This document shows, piece by piece, positions 1 through 8,779 of a stretch of DNA of 41,185 bases. A program made the position numbers and the translations under genes. Source of the stretch: Bacteroidales bacterium UBA1410 (GTDB lineage: Bacteria; Bacteroidota; Bacteroidia; Bacteroidales; Dysgonomonadaceae); NCBI GenBank assembly GCA_002305015.1, contig DBPW01000028.1, positions 1 through 41,185 of the forward strand, written 5' to 3'. The notes below the pieces were generated by a model. That model made no database searches and had not been told where the DNA came from. It was given only the letters and a program-made list of their open reading frames with translations. Each line of letters starts with the position of its first letter. Within the stretch, counting starts at the first letter, position 1.

Positions 1-48
1 AAGCAAACATGGAGGTTTCATATATATGTATGTGTTTAACATTATTAA

Positions 49-1467
49 TTATTCCTCAAGGCTGATTTTCCGAATACGCCGGTTCTCCGCATCCCCTACG
101 TAAAAAATATGATTCGCTTCATCATAAGCAAGACCCTTGGGTTGGTCGAAGCGAGCTTCTAAACGCAAATCTCCGTCAATGTAGCCATAAGGATTAGGGT
201 TTACACTCGAACTTCCTCGTCCGGCATATGTTGTTACTTTTCCCTCGGGTGTCAAAATCCGAATATCGTGATTGTGTTGTTCTGTAAAATAGAAATCATA
301 TTCGTCTTCTTTTCCTGCATATTCGGGATTTTTCACAAATACACCCTGATAAGGATTTCTTAATCTTGCATTGGTTCCCACACCATCCTGCCATCCTTCT
401 GCACCAGGTTCACCGCAAATTACATAAGGTTGCATAAATCGCTTTGTTCCCCAATTGTAATCAGTACGTAAAATGTAGTGGCGGTTGATTACTACAATGT
501 AAGCATAATTGCCGGTAGGATGTATCCGAATATTAAATTCCCAATCGTTATCTTGAATCTTGAAAAGTTCTTCAAAGTTTTTAACACCGAGACCCTCGGT
601 GAAATATTTATTCATATCAAAACGGAAAAACTGTCCTTTTTCATAACTGTTGAAATACATTTCACCATTTACGGGATGAATGGAAGCACCGTTACATGCT
701 CTATATGAAGTTAAAACCTGAGGATCTTTAAAATTATTTTTTCTTGATAATATTGATGTACTGATACCATTTTCATTCCATTGGTCGTTAGAAAGGATCA
801 TATATTCACCGTCTGTGGTAAAATCGATTGTACGAATACGCTCCCAATTCCCCATCCCTCGTGTAATTGGAGTTGTCACCATACTATCTTTGAAGTTAAG
901 CAAACGAACATCTCCTCCATCTTGTGCCATATAAAGCATATTTGGGTCTTTTGGATCGAAAATAAGCCACGAAGGATTGGAAAATCCACCACAATCTGAA
1001 AAAGGGCCATCTTTGGTTTCGAAATTTCCTCGCTCATCTTCGTAACCACATAATGTACTAACTACCATTTTTCGCTGATATTCAAATTTTTCGGAACTGA
1101 ACGCTATAGAGGAATCGTGGTCGTTCCCTATGCGAATTTCTATTGTTCCTTCATATGCCTTCCCAGGAACCAAACAATAGATACCCTTCGCATTCACTCC
1201 AATAACTTTGGCTTCAACACCGCCGATAAATACATGAACAATGGAGGGATCATTACCAAAGTTATTCCCATAAATAACCAACCGCTGACCCATTCCTCCT
1301 GCTTTAGGAATAAATCCAGTAATTTCAACCGGTTTGCTGGGGTCATAAGCGATGGATTCCTCTTTACTTTCTTCATCGCAACTTATAAAAAAAGCCGCAA
1401 GAATAAATTGGGACAATAAGAGAAATACAAGTCCCTTTTTTTGTTTTAAATAAAGATTGTTTTTCAT
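49..1467 (-). CDS. TIG/IPT-domain and NHL-repeat surface lipoprotein
   Basis: The 472-residue product starts with a basic stretch and a hydrophobic segment ending in a lipobox-like FFISC-DEE, so it is probably a lipoprotein (Cys about residue 30) exported to the cell surface, as acidic residues after the Cys suggest in Bacteroidota. Residues about 45-130 form a TIG/IPT immunoglobulin-like domain (ITGFIPKAGGMGQRLVIYG). The rest looks like a beta-propeller: the end (GLAYDEANHIFYVGDAENRRIRKI) is a classic NHL repeat and earlier blades are less clear. Proteins of this build are usually found near SusC/SusD glycan-uptake genes and are thought to bind glycans, but no such partner lies on this side of the window. 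The start is the ATG at 1467, followed directly by the signal peptide. Substrate is unknown. Confidence 0.85.
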   Translation of the reverse strand: MKNNLYLKQKKGLVFLLLSQFILAAFFISCDEESKEESIAYDPSKPVEITGFIPKAGGMGQRLVIYGNNFGNDPSIVHVFIGGVEAKVIGVNAKGIYCLVPGKAYEGTIEIRIGNDHDSSIAFSSEKFEYQRKMVVSTLCGYEDERGNFETKDGPFSDCGGFSNPSWLIFDPKDPNMLYMAQDGGDVRLLNFKDSMVTTPITRGMGNWERIRTIDFTTDGEYMILSNDQWNENGISTSILSRKNNFKDPQVLTSYRACNGASIHPVNGEMYFNSYEKGQFFRFDMNKYFTEGLGVKNFEELFKIQDNDWEFNIRIHPTGNYAYIVVINRHYILRTDYNWGTKRFMQPYVICGEPGAEGWQDGVGTNARLRNPYQGVFVKNPEYAGKEDEYDFYFTEQHNHDIRILTPEGKVTTYAGRGSSSVNPNPYGYIDGDLRLEARFDQPKGLAYDEANHIFYVGDAENRRIRKISLEE

Positions 1468-2187
1468 ACATTACATAATTGAAAATAAATAGTAATAAAA
1501 TTAATTTCCATATAACCAATACACTCATTCAAATTCTTAACCATATTTATAAATATAAATTAAGAACAAACAATTATCCAAATTCATTTGCTGTATATCA
1601 TAACACCTCCCTTTAAATTGTTTTACACCATATATTCTTATACAGAGAAAAAATTAAATCATCAGAATAGTATAAAAGAGCAGTTATTTAACTTATATTT
1701 TATAGATTTAATTTTTATGATGCTATTTCATGTCAAAAGTAGCGAGTAAAACAGAATTCGGATGAAATTATTGTATCAAAAAATATAAGAATATTGTCAT
1801 TAACTTATCGAATTCTAAAGAGCAGCGAAATGCAAAATTCCGATAATAGATTATAAATCAATTAACAGACTACTTTTTTTAAGTATTCATTAGAACATTA
1901 TTTTTATAAAATAATCCTCTGACATAATCTAATTACATTTTTTTACTATAAACAAAATCCTCGAGAAGTATTTCCTACATAAATTAGTCATTGTGTTTTT
2001 ATGCATCTAACGAAACGAATAGAGGCAAATTTAGAAGATGAATTTGGTTAAATAAATCCCAAAATTCTTTTGACATGCAAACAATAAGGAATGATGAAAC
2101 GTTGTAAAGAGCAGATTTAAAGGAAAAGTCACTTTTGTTATTTTAATAACAAAGGAATATTTAACAACGAACACAGAGTGAACAAAC
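1468..2187. other. long AT-rich intergenic region between divergent genes
   Basis: About 720 bp separate the divergently transcribed lipoprotein gene and rdgB. It is very AT-rich, with no convincing ORF or RNA gene. On the minus strand a TACTTTTG (1734-1741) matches the -7 motif of Bacteroidota and could serve the lipoprotein gene with a long leader, but no -33 box is visible at the right spacing. Nothing else can be supported here. Confidence 0.5.
2134..2153 (+). promoter_or_regulatory. hairpin upstream of rdgB
   Basis: TTTGTTAT and ATAACAAA form a perfect 8-bp inverted repeat around a 4-nt loop, ending 34 bp before the rdgB start. It could be an operator or a 5'-UTR hairpin. It has no T-tract, so it is not a good terminator. 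The AT-rich context makes chance possible. Confidence 0.3.
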
Positions 2188-2766
2188 ATGGTAAGAAAAA
2201 TTGTATTTGCAACAAACAACCGGCATAAACTGGACGAGATTCGAAAAATCACCGAAGGGAAAATAGAAATTCTCAGCCTGAACGACATTGGCAGCCACGA
2301 CGAGATTGAGGAAACAGGCAACACATTAGAAGAAAATGCCCTCATCAAAGCCCGATTCATAAAAAATAAATACGGATACGATTGTTTTGCCGAGGATACA
2401 GGTTTAGAAGTGGAAGCCCTGGGAAATGCTCCCGGTGTTTACTCGGCACGTTATGCGGGCGAAGCTTGTCGGGCCGAAGACAATATCAACAAACTACTCG
2501 ATAATCTCAAAGGCATTGAAAATCGAAGGGCGCGATTCCGTACAGTAATTGCTTTGTTGCTGAACGGCAAAGAATACTTTTTCGAAGGCGAAATTAAGGG
2601 ACATATTATTGAAGAGAAAAGAGGTTCTTCCGGTTTCGGTTACGATCCGGTATTTGTTCCTGACGGTTACGAACAAACATTTGCCGAATTGGGAGAGGAA
2701 ATTAAAAACCGCATCAGTCACCGTTCCATTGCCACACAAAAACTGGTGAATTTTCTTTTAACTTGA
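2188..2766 (+). CDS. rdgB: XTP/dITP diphosphatase (RdgB/HAM1 family)
   Basis: The 192-residue protein has the usual length and motifs of the RdgB/HAM1 family: N-terminal FATNNRHKLDEI (nucleotide binding), the acidic FAEDTGLEVEAL with GVYSARYAG, GFGYDPVF in the C-terminal half, and the SHRSIA terminus. These enzymes hydrolyse ITP, dITP and XTP to the monophosphate and pyrophosphate, cleaning the nucleotide pool of deaminated purines. It stands alone, with 171 bp before the next gene on the same strand. The ATG at 2188 is directly followed by the conserved N-terminal motif, so the start is safe. Confidence 0.95.
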   Translation: MVRKIVFATNNRHKLDEIRKITEGKIEILSLNDIGSHDEIEETGNTLEENALIKARFIKNKYGYDCFAEDTGLEVEALGNAPGVYSARYAGEACRAEDNINKLLDNLKGIENRRARFRTVIALLLNGKEYFFEGEIKGHIIEEKRGSSGFGYDPVFVPDGYEQTFAELGEEIKNRISHRSIATQKLVNFLLT

Positions 2767-2937
2767 GTATAAAAACAAACAAAATCGAGGCTATGCCTGA
2801 AAAAATTATTCCAAATAAGGAGTGAAATTTCGGTTCGCCATAAAACCGGGATTGGAAAACAATAAAAGGGGGTAAGGCGTTACATAAATAACATAAGGAG
2901 TTATCCAGGACAATAATTTTAATAAACCCAAATTTCT

Positions 2938-3996
2938 ATGTCAACAATCATCCACACCGGCATCATTGGTTTCGGCCTTTCAGGCAGAGTATTTCACGCA
3001 CCGTTCATCGACGTGCTGGAAGGTTTCGAACTTACCAAAATCAGTACGGCTAATCCCGAGAGCATCCGTATGATCGAAGAACGTTACCCGGTTACGGCTA
3101 TTGTACCCGACGGAAAGGGCATTATCGACGATCCTGAAATCGATTTGGTGATCGTAACATCTCCCAATGATGTTCACTTTCACTGGGCACGCGAAGCATT
3201 GCTCGCAGGAAAACATGTCGTCGTTGAAAAACCATTTACGGTCAGCGTAGCCGAAGCCGACGAACTCATCGAAATTGCCAAACGACAAAACAAAATCCTG
3301 TCGGTCTATCACAACCGTCGTTTCACAAGCGACACCAAAACAGTAAAAAAATTGCTTGCCGGCGGATTGCTTGGAGAAGTGAAAGACTACGAGACGCATT
3401 TCGACCGTTATCGTCCCGACCCTCGTCCCAATGGCGCATGGCGTGAAGAACCTCATCCCGGATCGGGCATTTTTTATGATCTCGGTTCGCATCTCATCGA
3501 CCAGGCACTCTACTTTTTTGGTATGCCTCGGGCTGTAACGGCCGAAATTTATTCGCAACGTCCCTGGGCAAAAGCCGATGATCGATTCGATGTACGCCTC
3601 CATTATCCCGCATTCACGGCAACGCTCAAAGCAAGTATGTTGTGTCGCATACCAGGTCCTACCTACCTGATTCACGGCACCAAAGGTTCGTATGTAAAAT
3701 ATGGTCTCGATGTACAGGAAGAAAACCTCGACAAGGGAGCGATTCCCAACACCAAAGACTGGGGACGAGAGCCTGAAAGCATATGGGGAACCCTACATAC
3801 GGAAATAGAAGGAATAAAAATACAGGGGAAAATAGAAAGCGAAAACGGAGATTATCGCGAATTCTTCATCAATCTGCGCGATGCCATCTGGGGTAAAGCC
3901 GAACTTGCAGTGAAACCCGAAGAAGCGCGAAACGTGATCCGCATCATAGAACTGGCTTTTCAAAGCAATAAGGAAAAAAGAACGCTGGAAGTATAG
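2938..3996 (+). CDS. Gfo/Idh/MocA family NAD(P)-dependent oxidoreductase
   Basis: The 352-residue product begins with a Rossmann fold (GIIGFGLSGRVFHAPFI). It then shows the family motif VVEKPFTVSVAEADELI around residues 97-113, where the EKP lysine is the usual catalytic or cofactor-site residue, and the C-terminal alpha/beta domain with GSGIFYDLGSHLIDQAL. Length and motifs fit the Gfo/Idh/MocA family, which oxidises or reduces sugars, inositols and related compounds. The substrate cannot be told from sequence, and no sugar operon surrounds it. It converges on the EamA transporter with a 34-bp gap that shows no strong terminator. Confidence 0.9.
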   Translation: MSTIIHTGIIGFGLSGRVFHAPFIDVLEGFELTKISTANPESIRMIEERYPVTAIVPDGKGIIDDPEIDLVIVTSPNDVHFHWAREALLAGKHVVVEKPFTVSVAEADELIEIAKRQNKILSVYHNRRFTSDTKTVKKLLAGGLLGEVKDYETHFDRYRPDPRPNGAWREEPHPGSGIFYDLGSHLIDQALYFFGMPRAVTAEIYSQRPWAKADDRFDVRLHYPAFTATLKASMLCRIPGPTYLIHGTKGSYVKYGLDVQEENLDKGAIPNTKDWGREPESIWGTLHTEIEGIKIQGKIESENGDYREFFINLRDAIWGKAELAVKPEEARNVIRIIELAFQSNKEKRTLEV

Positions 3997-4030
3997 GTAA
4001 GCAACTAAACCGGCGTCACGCGAAACGAAA

Positions 4031-4915
4031 TTATAAAAAGAAAAGGGTTGCACCCATCATGCTGATCACTGCCCCGATAACCTGACGGGCAGTGATTTTT
4101 TCGTTGAACATGATTGCCGAGGGAACAATAATGAAAACCGGTGTAAGCGCCATAAGGGTAGCGGCGATTCCCGTTTCGGTATGCTGTAGAGCAAAAAGCG
4201 ACAATGAAACACCTATAAATGGCCCAAACACCGACCCCCATGTAATCGATTTCATGCTGCTTACATCTTTCACGGCATAAAAAACGCGATTCCATCGCTT
4301 TAAAAAACTGACGGCCAGGGCGAAACAAATAAATCCGAAAATAGCGCGGATTTGCGTAGAAGCCACTGCATCGTAGCCATCCATTCCTTTTTTGCTCAAC
4401 ACCAAACCTACCGCCTGACCCAATGCACCTCCCAGTGCAAATAAAAAGCCCTTGGGTGAAATACTCAGCCGCAGCCTTTTCCCGGCAACCACAATCATAA
4501 TACCCAACACACTCACTACAATTCCTGAAATGCTTTTGAGCGAAAGAATTTCTCCGAGGAAAAAGCGCCCTATAAGAGCGGTAAGCATAGGCGAGAGGCT
4601 CATAATAAGCTGCGAAGTACGCGAACCGATAAGGAGATAGGATTGAAACAGAAAAAGATCACCAACGAAAAAGCCGATGATTCCCGACAATCCCAACCAA
4701 AACCAGTTATACGGCGTGGCATCCAACGGAAAAAACATGCCACGCGTAAACAGCGTACATATTCCCAATAGAATGACTGCCAAAAAAATGCGGATGATAT
4801 TTACCGATAAGGAGCCCACCCGTCGACCCGCCTTTTCAAAAAAAAGGGCGCTGAACGTCCAGCAAACTGCCGTCAATAATGAGGCAACTTCGCCAATATG
4901 CAACTGAAAAAGCAT
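4031..4915 (-). CDS. DMT-superfamily EamA transporter
   Basis: The 294-residue protein is almost wholly hydrophobic, with about ten predicted membrane helices in two EamA repeats. The first contains LLTAVCWTFSALFFEKAG and the second GALGQAVGLVLSKKGM, and the carboxy end is a typical EamA helix (VIGAVISMMGATLFFL). Members export or import small metabolites such as amino acids, purines or drugs; the substrate is unknown. It lies 71 bp downstream of trpA on the same strand, so it may be partly co-transcribed with the trp operon, but a good -7 promoter motif in the gap suggests its own expression. A link to aromatic amino acid export is only a guess. Confidence 0.88.
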   Translation of the reverse strand: MLFQLHIGEVASLLTAVCWTFSALFFEKAGRRVGSLSVNIIRIFLAVILLGICTLFTRGMFFPLDATPYNWFWLGLSGIIGFFVGDLFLFQSYLLIGSRTSQLIMSLSPMLTALIGRFFLGEILSLKSISGIVVSVLGIMIVVAGKRLRLSISPKGFLFALGGALGQAVGLVLSKKGMDGYDAVASTQIRAIFGFICFALAVSFLKRWNRVFYAVKDVSSMKSITWGSVFGPFIGVSLSLFALQHTETGIAATLMALTPVFIIVPSAIMFNEKITARQVIGAVISMMGATLFFL

Positions 4916-4951
4916 GCACTATCTCATTGTTATTGTTTAATGAAAATCGGG

Positions 4952-4959
4952 CAAAGATA
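4952..4959 (-). promoter_or_regulatory. -7 promoter motif for the EamA gene
   Basis: TATCTTTG on the minus strand matches the Bacteroidota TAnnTTTG motif and lies 37 bp before the EamA start. A second identical TATCTTTG sits at 4974-4981. The spacing between the two is too short for them to be the -7 and -33 boxes of one promoter, so they may be alternative promoters. Confidence 0.45.
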
Positions 4960-4986
4960 CATCAATTTCTATTCAAAGATATGTTT

Positions 4987-5757
4987 TCAATGAATCGCTT
5001 CCATCAGTTTCTTTACCGCCTCATCAACAGAATTTTCCGTTCCCAGCAGCGAAACAAACTTGCTCCCGATTATGGCACCTGAAGCTTCCTCGCATGCAGC
5101 AGCAAAGGTTACTTTGTTGGATATACCGAAACCGATCAAACGCGGATGGCGCAACTGCATGGCATTTACGCGGCGAAAATACGCCAGATTGGCATCACTG
5201 AAAGCATTTTTTGCACCGGTTACCGATGCCGACGACACCATATAGATAAACCCGCCGGTATTTTCGTCGATCAGTCGAATGCGTTCTTCCGATGTTTCTG
5301 GGGTAATGAGCATAATCACATGCAATCCGTATTGCTCGGCGACATCTTTATACGATTCCACATATTCGTCAAAAGGCAAATCGGGAATAATCATGCCGTC
5401 GATGCCACACTCGGCTGCTGTTTTGAAGAATCTTTCCGTCCCAAACTGAATGATGGGATTCAGATAACCCATCAGAATGAGCGGAATGCTTACTTTCTGA
5501 CGAATATGGGCAAGTTGATTGAAAAGTAATTTCACGCTCATGCCGTTCTTCAACGATTGAGTACTTGCCGACTGAATTACCGGCCCGTCAGCCAAAGGAT
5601 CGCTGAAAGGAACGCCAATCTCAATGAGATCTACTCCGTTCTCAGCCAACGATTCGATAATGGAAACGGTATCATCCAACCGGGGATATCCGGCCGTAAA
5701 AAATACCGAAAGAATGCCGTTTTTCTTTTTGTCAAACAATTGATCTATTCTGTTCAT
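4987..5757 (-). CDS. trpA: tryptophan synthase alpha subunit
   Basis: This is the last trp gene. TrpA cleaves indole-3-glycerol phosphate to indole and glyceraldehyde 3-phosphate and passes indole to TrpB. The 256-residue TIM barrel shows FFTAGYPRLDDT, the catalytic region IEIGVPFSDPLADGPVIQ (the Glu of IEIG and the Asp of FSDP are the conserved acid/base residues), GMIIPDLPFDE, and the phosphate site near GFGISNK and GAIIGSKFV. Its start overlaps the trpF stop (ATGA), indicating translational coupling. Length is typical. Confidence 0.97.
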   Translation of the reverse strand: MNRIDQLFDKKKNGILSVFFTAGYPRLDDTVSIIESLAENGVDLIEIGVPFSDPLADGPVIQSASTQSLKNGMSVKLLFNQLAHIRQKVSIPLILMGYLNPIIQFGTERFFKTAAECGIDGMIIPDLPFDEYVESYKDVAEQYGLHVIMLITPETSEERIRLIDENTGGFIYMVSSASVTGAKNAFSDANLAYFRRVNAMQLRHPRLIGFGISNKVTFAAACEEASGAIIGSKFVSLLGTENSVDEAVKKLMEAIH

Positions 5758-6392
5758 TTTCTAATTTTTTCTATAAACGATTGCAATAATGCCGTATCTT
5801 TATATCCGGGCGATATTTCAAAGCAACTGTTCAGGTCGATGCCCATAAACATTGGATGCGAAAAAGCTTTGATGGCCTCCACATCGTCGGGCGATATGCC
5901 TCCGCTCAGCAAAAAAGGCACCTCTCCCCGATAATCCGAAAGCACATCCCAATCAAATTTCCTTCCCGATCCACCATAACCTGAAGTGTGGGTATCGAAA
6001 AGAAAATAATCGCAGCACTTCTCGTAAAGCCGTACTTTTTTTACGGGAAACCGCTTTTCAGGATCGATGCTGAACGCCTTCATCACTTCAAATCCATCCA
6101 ACTGCAAGACCCTGCAATAGGAAGGAGATTCACTCCCGTGCAACTGAATCACTTGAATGAAATTTCGGGAAGAAGTTTCCCTCACAATATCCTCTTGTTC
6201 GTTGACGAAAACCCCTACTCGTTTCACATCGAATGAAAAATTCTTGAATCCCAACGGGTGATCCATATAGCGTGGCGATTTCGGATAAAACACAAAACCC
6301 ATCCAGTCTATACCCAGCTGCTCCACTGCATGAATGTTTTCCTCATCACGCATTCCGCATACTTTGATAATCAAGTTTTTGTTGAAAGCCAT
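5754..6392 (-). CDS. trpF: phosphoribosylanthranilate isomerase
   Basis: The 212-residue protein carries the TrpF signature KVCGMRDEENI (catalytic Cys), GFVFYPKSPRY, FLFDTHTSGYGGSGRKFDWD (catalytic Asp) and LLSGGISPDDV with GIDLNSCFEISPGYKD at the phosphate site. It converts N-(5'-phosphoribosyl)anthranilate to CdRP by an Amadori rearrangement. It is separate from trpC, unlike the fused enterobacterial enzyme. It lies 6 bp after trpC and overlaps trpA by 4 bp. Confidence 0.96.
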   Translation of the reverse strand: MAFNKNLIIKVCGMRDEENIHAVEQLGIDWMGFVFYPKSPRYMDHPLGFKNFSFDVKRVGVFVNEQEDIVRETSSRNFIQVIQLHGSESPSYCRVLQLDGFEVMKAFSIDPEKRFPVKKVRLYEKCCDYFLFDTHTSGYGGSGRKFDWDVLSDYRGEVPFLLSGGISPDDVEAIKAFSHPMFMGIDLNSCFEISPGYKDTALLQSFIEKIRK

Positions 6393-6398
6393 AAAAAT

Positions 6399-7190
6399 TT
6401 AAAAATCTTTCTTTAGTTCGCGGACAAATGCACCTAAACTTGCGCCGGGATTGACGGTCTTCATAAAATTCCCCCCGATAAGAAAACCTCGATAACCCGC
6501 TTCACGCAATTCGCGCACAGTCGTTGGCGACGAAATTCCGCTCTCCGAAACCCATAAAGCCTCCTTGGGAAGAATGCGCGTCATTTGAAATGATCTCTCT
6601 GCATGGGTTACAAAGGTACCTAAATTTCGGTTATTGATACCGATGAGAGGATGCGAAGAGATGTAATCCGTTTCTTTCTCGTCGTGAAGTTCCAGCAGCA
6701 CTTCCAGCCGAAGCTCTTTCGCAATTGCAGTAAATCTCCTGCACTCTTCCTTGCTGATGGCCGCAGCAATAAGCAAAATGGCATTTGCTCCCAACAACTT
6801 GGTTTCGTAAATCTGATATTCGTCTATAATGAACTCTTTTCGCAGTACAGGAAGGTGTGTCACCGAGGCAGCCGTTTCCACATCCGGAGCCGTTCCACCA
6901 AAAAAACGCTTATCGCTAAGCACCGACAAAGCCGTAGCGCCATTCACTTCGTAGCTTTGAGCTATCGGTTTTACATCGGCGCATGCGTTGATCCAACCTT
7001 TACTTGGCGAACGGCGTTTAAACTCGGCAATGATACCGCTGTCGGAATTTTCCAATGCCGATTTCAACGAACGCGCTTCAACCGTTTTCCTCTCCAATAA
7101 CCGGCATATCTCGTTTATGGGGCGACGTTTTTTCTGCTCCTCAACTTCTATTCGCTTATGAGCAACGATTTCCTCGAGTACATCTTTCAT
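6399..7190 (-). CDS. trpC: indole-3-glycerol phosphate synthase
   Basis: The 263-residue TIM-barrel enzyme closes the indole ring from CdRP with loss of CO2 and water. Visible motifs are EFKRRSPSKGWI (catalytic Lys region), LRKEFIIDEYQIYETKLLGA, LLELHDEKE, GINNRNLGTF and ESGISSP, ending with GFLIGGNFM at the phosphate site. It is monofunctional and lies 4 bp downstream of trpD and 6 bp upstream of trpF. Confidence 0.97.
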   Translation of the reverse strand: MKDVLEEIVAHKRIEVEEQKKRRPINEICRLLERKTVEARSLKSALENSDSGIIAEFKRRSPSKGWINACADVKPIAQSYEVNGATALSVLSDKRFFGGTAPDVETAASVTHLPVLRKEFIIDEYQIYETKLLGANAILLIAAAISKEECRRFTAIAKELRLEVLLELHDEKETDYISSHPLIGINNRNLGTFVTHAERSFQMTRILPKEALWVSESGISSPTTVRELREAGYRGFLIGGNFMKTVNPGASLGAFVRELKKDF

Positions 7191-7194
7191 GCCG

Positions 7195-8193
7195 TCATCC
7201 TTTATTCAGTTCCACAAACTTTTCCAGGGTTTTAAGAGCCTTCTTGCCATAGAGCGATTCTCGGGCAATTTCGATACATTCCTCAATCGATTTGTCCTGT
7301 TCAACGGTTTGAATGGCAAAAGCAGCATTGATCACAACTACATCGCGTTGTGCCCCGGTACCTTCTCCATGAAGCACATCTCTGAAAATCCCGGCTGCAA
7401 CCTCCACCGTATTCCCTCCATCCAATTCATGTTGTTGCACCCGCTTAAAACCGAGATCCTCAGGCATGAAAAGCTGCTCGCCTTTGGTGGATACCACTTT
7501 GAATTGGTCGGTAAGCGAAATTTCGTCGTATCCGTCCAGCGTATGCACAATGCAAAAGTGCTTTTTCCCTTCCTGATAAATATAACTGTAAAGTCTCATC
7601 ATGGACAAATCGTACACGCCCAGCATCTGGTAGTTGGGTTGCACAGGATTTACCAACGGACCCAATACGTTGAAAAAGTTACGGACGCCCAAGCTTTTTC
7701 TTACGCCGGCCACCGCTTTCAGTGCAGGGCTGAATAACGGTGCATGCAAATAGGCAATATGGCATTGTTCCATGCTCCTGCGCAACGTATCGATGTTGGT
7801 AGTAAATTTTACTCCTTGCTGCTCAATAACATTGCTTGCCCCACTGATGGAGGTGGCACCATAATTGCCGTGTTTTACCACGTTGTAACCTGCACCGGCA
7901 ACCACAAAACACGCTGCAGTAGAAATATTGAACGTATTTTTGCCATCGCCGCCCGTCCCCACGATGTCCAACGGTTGATAATCCGACAAATCGGCCGGGA
8001 CACGCATCTCCAGCAAGGCATCGCGAAATCCGAGAATTTCGTCTACCGAAATGCTGCGCATCAGAAATGAAGTAATGAGGGCGGCAACTTGCGATTCGGG
8101 CACATTCCCGCCAACAATGTCAAAAAGAACCTTTTTGGCTTCCTGACGCGAAAGGTATTGATAATCGAATATTTTATATAGCGTTTCTTTCAT
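7195..8193 (-). CDS. trpD: anthranilate phosphoribosyltransferase
   Basis: The 332-residue protein transfers phosphoribose from PRPP to anthranilate. The glycine-rich PRPP loop VGTGGDGKNTFNIST, the KHGNYGATSISGASNV anthranilate/PRPP segment and NVLGPLVNP are all present, and length is typical. It is not fused to the TrpG amidotransferase, which overlaps its start by 20 bp. That long overlap suggests tight translational coupling. Confidence 0.97.
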   Translation of the reverse strand: MKETLYKIFDYQYLSRQEAKKVLFDIVGGNVPESQVAALITSFLMRSISVDEILGFRDALLEMRVPADLSDYQPLDIVGTGGDGKNTFNISTAACFVVAGAGYNVVKHGNYGATSISGASNVIEQQGVKFTTNIDTLRRSMEQCHIAYLHAPLFSPALKAVAGVRKSLGVRNFFNVLGPLVNPVQPNYQMLGVYDLSMMRLYSYIYQEGKKHFCIVHTLDGYDEISLTDQFKVVSTKGEQLFMPEDLGFKRVQQHELDGGNTVEVAAGIFRDVLHGEGTGAQRDVVVINAAFAIQTVEQDKSIEECIEIARESLYGKKALKTLEKFVELNKG

Positions 8194-8767
8194 TGTCGTT
8201 TATGTTTAAAAAATTTTGAATAATAGTGATTCCCTGTGGCGTAAGAACGGATTCGGGATGAAACTGAACACCGTGAACGTCGAGTTTTTTATGCTTGATG
8301 GCCATAATGTTGTTTTCATCATCAACAGCCGTAATTTCAAGTTCACCGGGAAAATCGTCACGGGAAATGATCCACGAATGGTATCTCCCTACCTGGAATT
8401 CCGAGGGTAATCCTTCGAATAGCGGATCTTCCTTCACAATATGGGCAATTGTCTGCACGCCGTGAAAGACAAAAGGAATATTTTCCAGTTTTGCACCAAA
8501 GACCACACCTATGGCCTGATGCCCCAAGCACACGCCAAGCATGCTTTTAGTAGGTGCATAACGTTTAATCAGCGGAAGCATATCCCCTGCTTCTTCGGGT
8601 ATTCCGGGACCGGGCGAAAGAATGATTTTATCGTACTGCTCTACCAAATCCAAATCAACCTTGTCGTTGCGAACCACATCTACACCGGTGTATCCAAGCG
8701 ATCTCACCGCATGAACCAAATTATAGGTAAAGGAGTCGTAATTGTCGAGAATAAGAATTTTCTTCAT
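8174..8767 (-). CDS. trpG: anthranilate synthase component II (glutamine amidotransferase)
   Basis: This 197-residue class I glutamine amidotransferase shows ILDNYDSFTYNLVH, LSPGPGIPEEAG, the nucleophile motif GVCLGHQAIG and the His-Glu pair in HGVQFHPESVLTPQG. It supplies ammonia from glutamine to TrpE. Because it sits directly after trpE in a trp operon, trpG is preferred over pabA, although such subunits sometimes serve both pathways. It lies 12 bp downstream of trpE. Confidence 0.95.
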   Translation of the reverse strand: MKKILILDNYDSFTYNLVHAVRSLGYTGVDVVRNDKVDLDLVEQYDKIILSPGPGIPEEAGDMLPLIKRYAPTKSMLGVCLGHQAIGVVFGAKLENIPFVFHGVQTIAHIVKEDPLFEGLPSEFQVGRYHSWIISRDDFPGELEITAVDDENNIMAIKHKKLDVHGVQFHPESVLTPQGITIIQNFLNINDNERNAI

Positions 8768-8779
8768 TTTCTTTTACTA

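Noticed and set aside
2980..3675. 231-codon minus-strand ORF opposite the oxidoreductase
   Set aside because: It lies wholly antisense to a clear Gfo/Idh/MocA gene and has no domain signature; it is a shadow frame.
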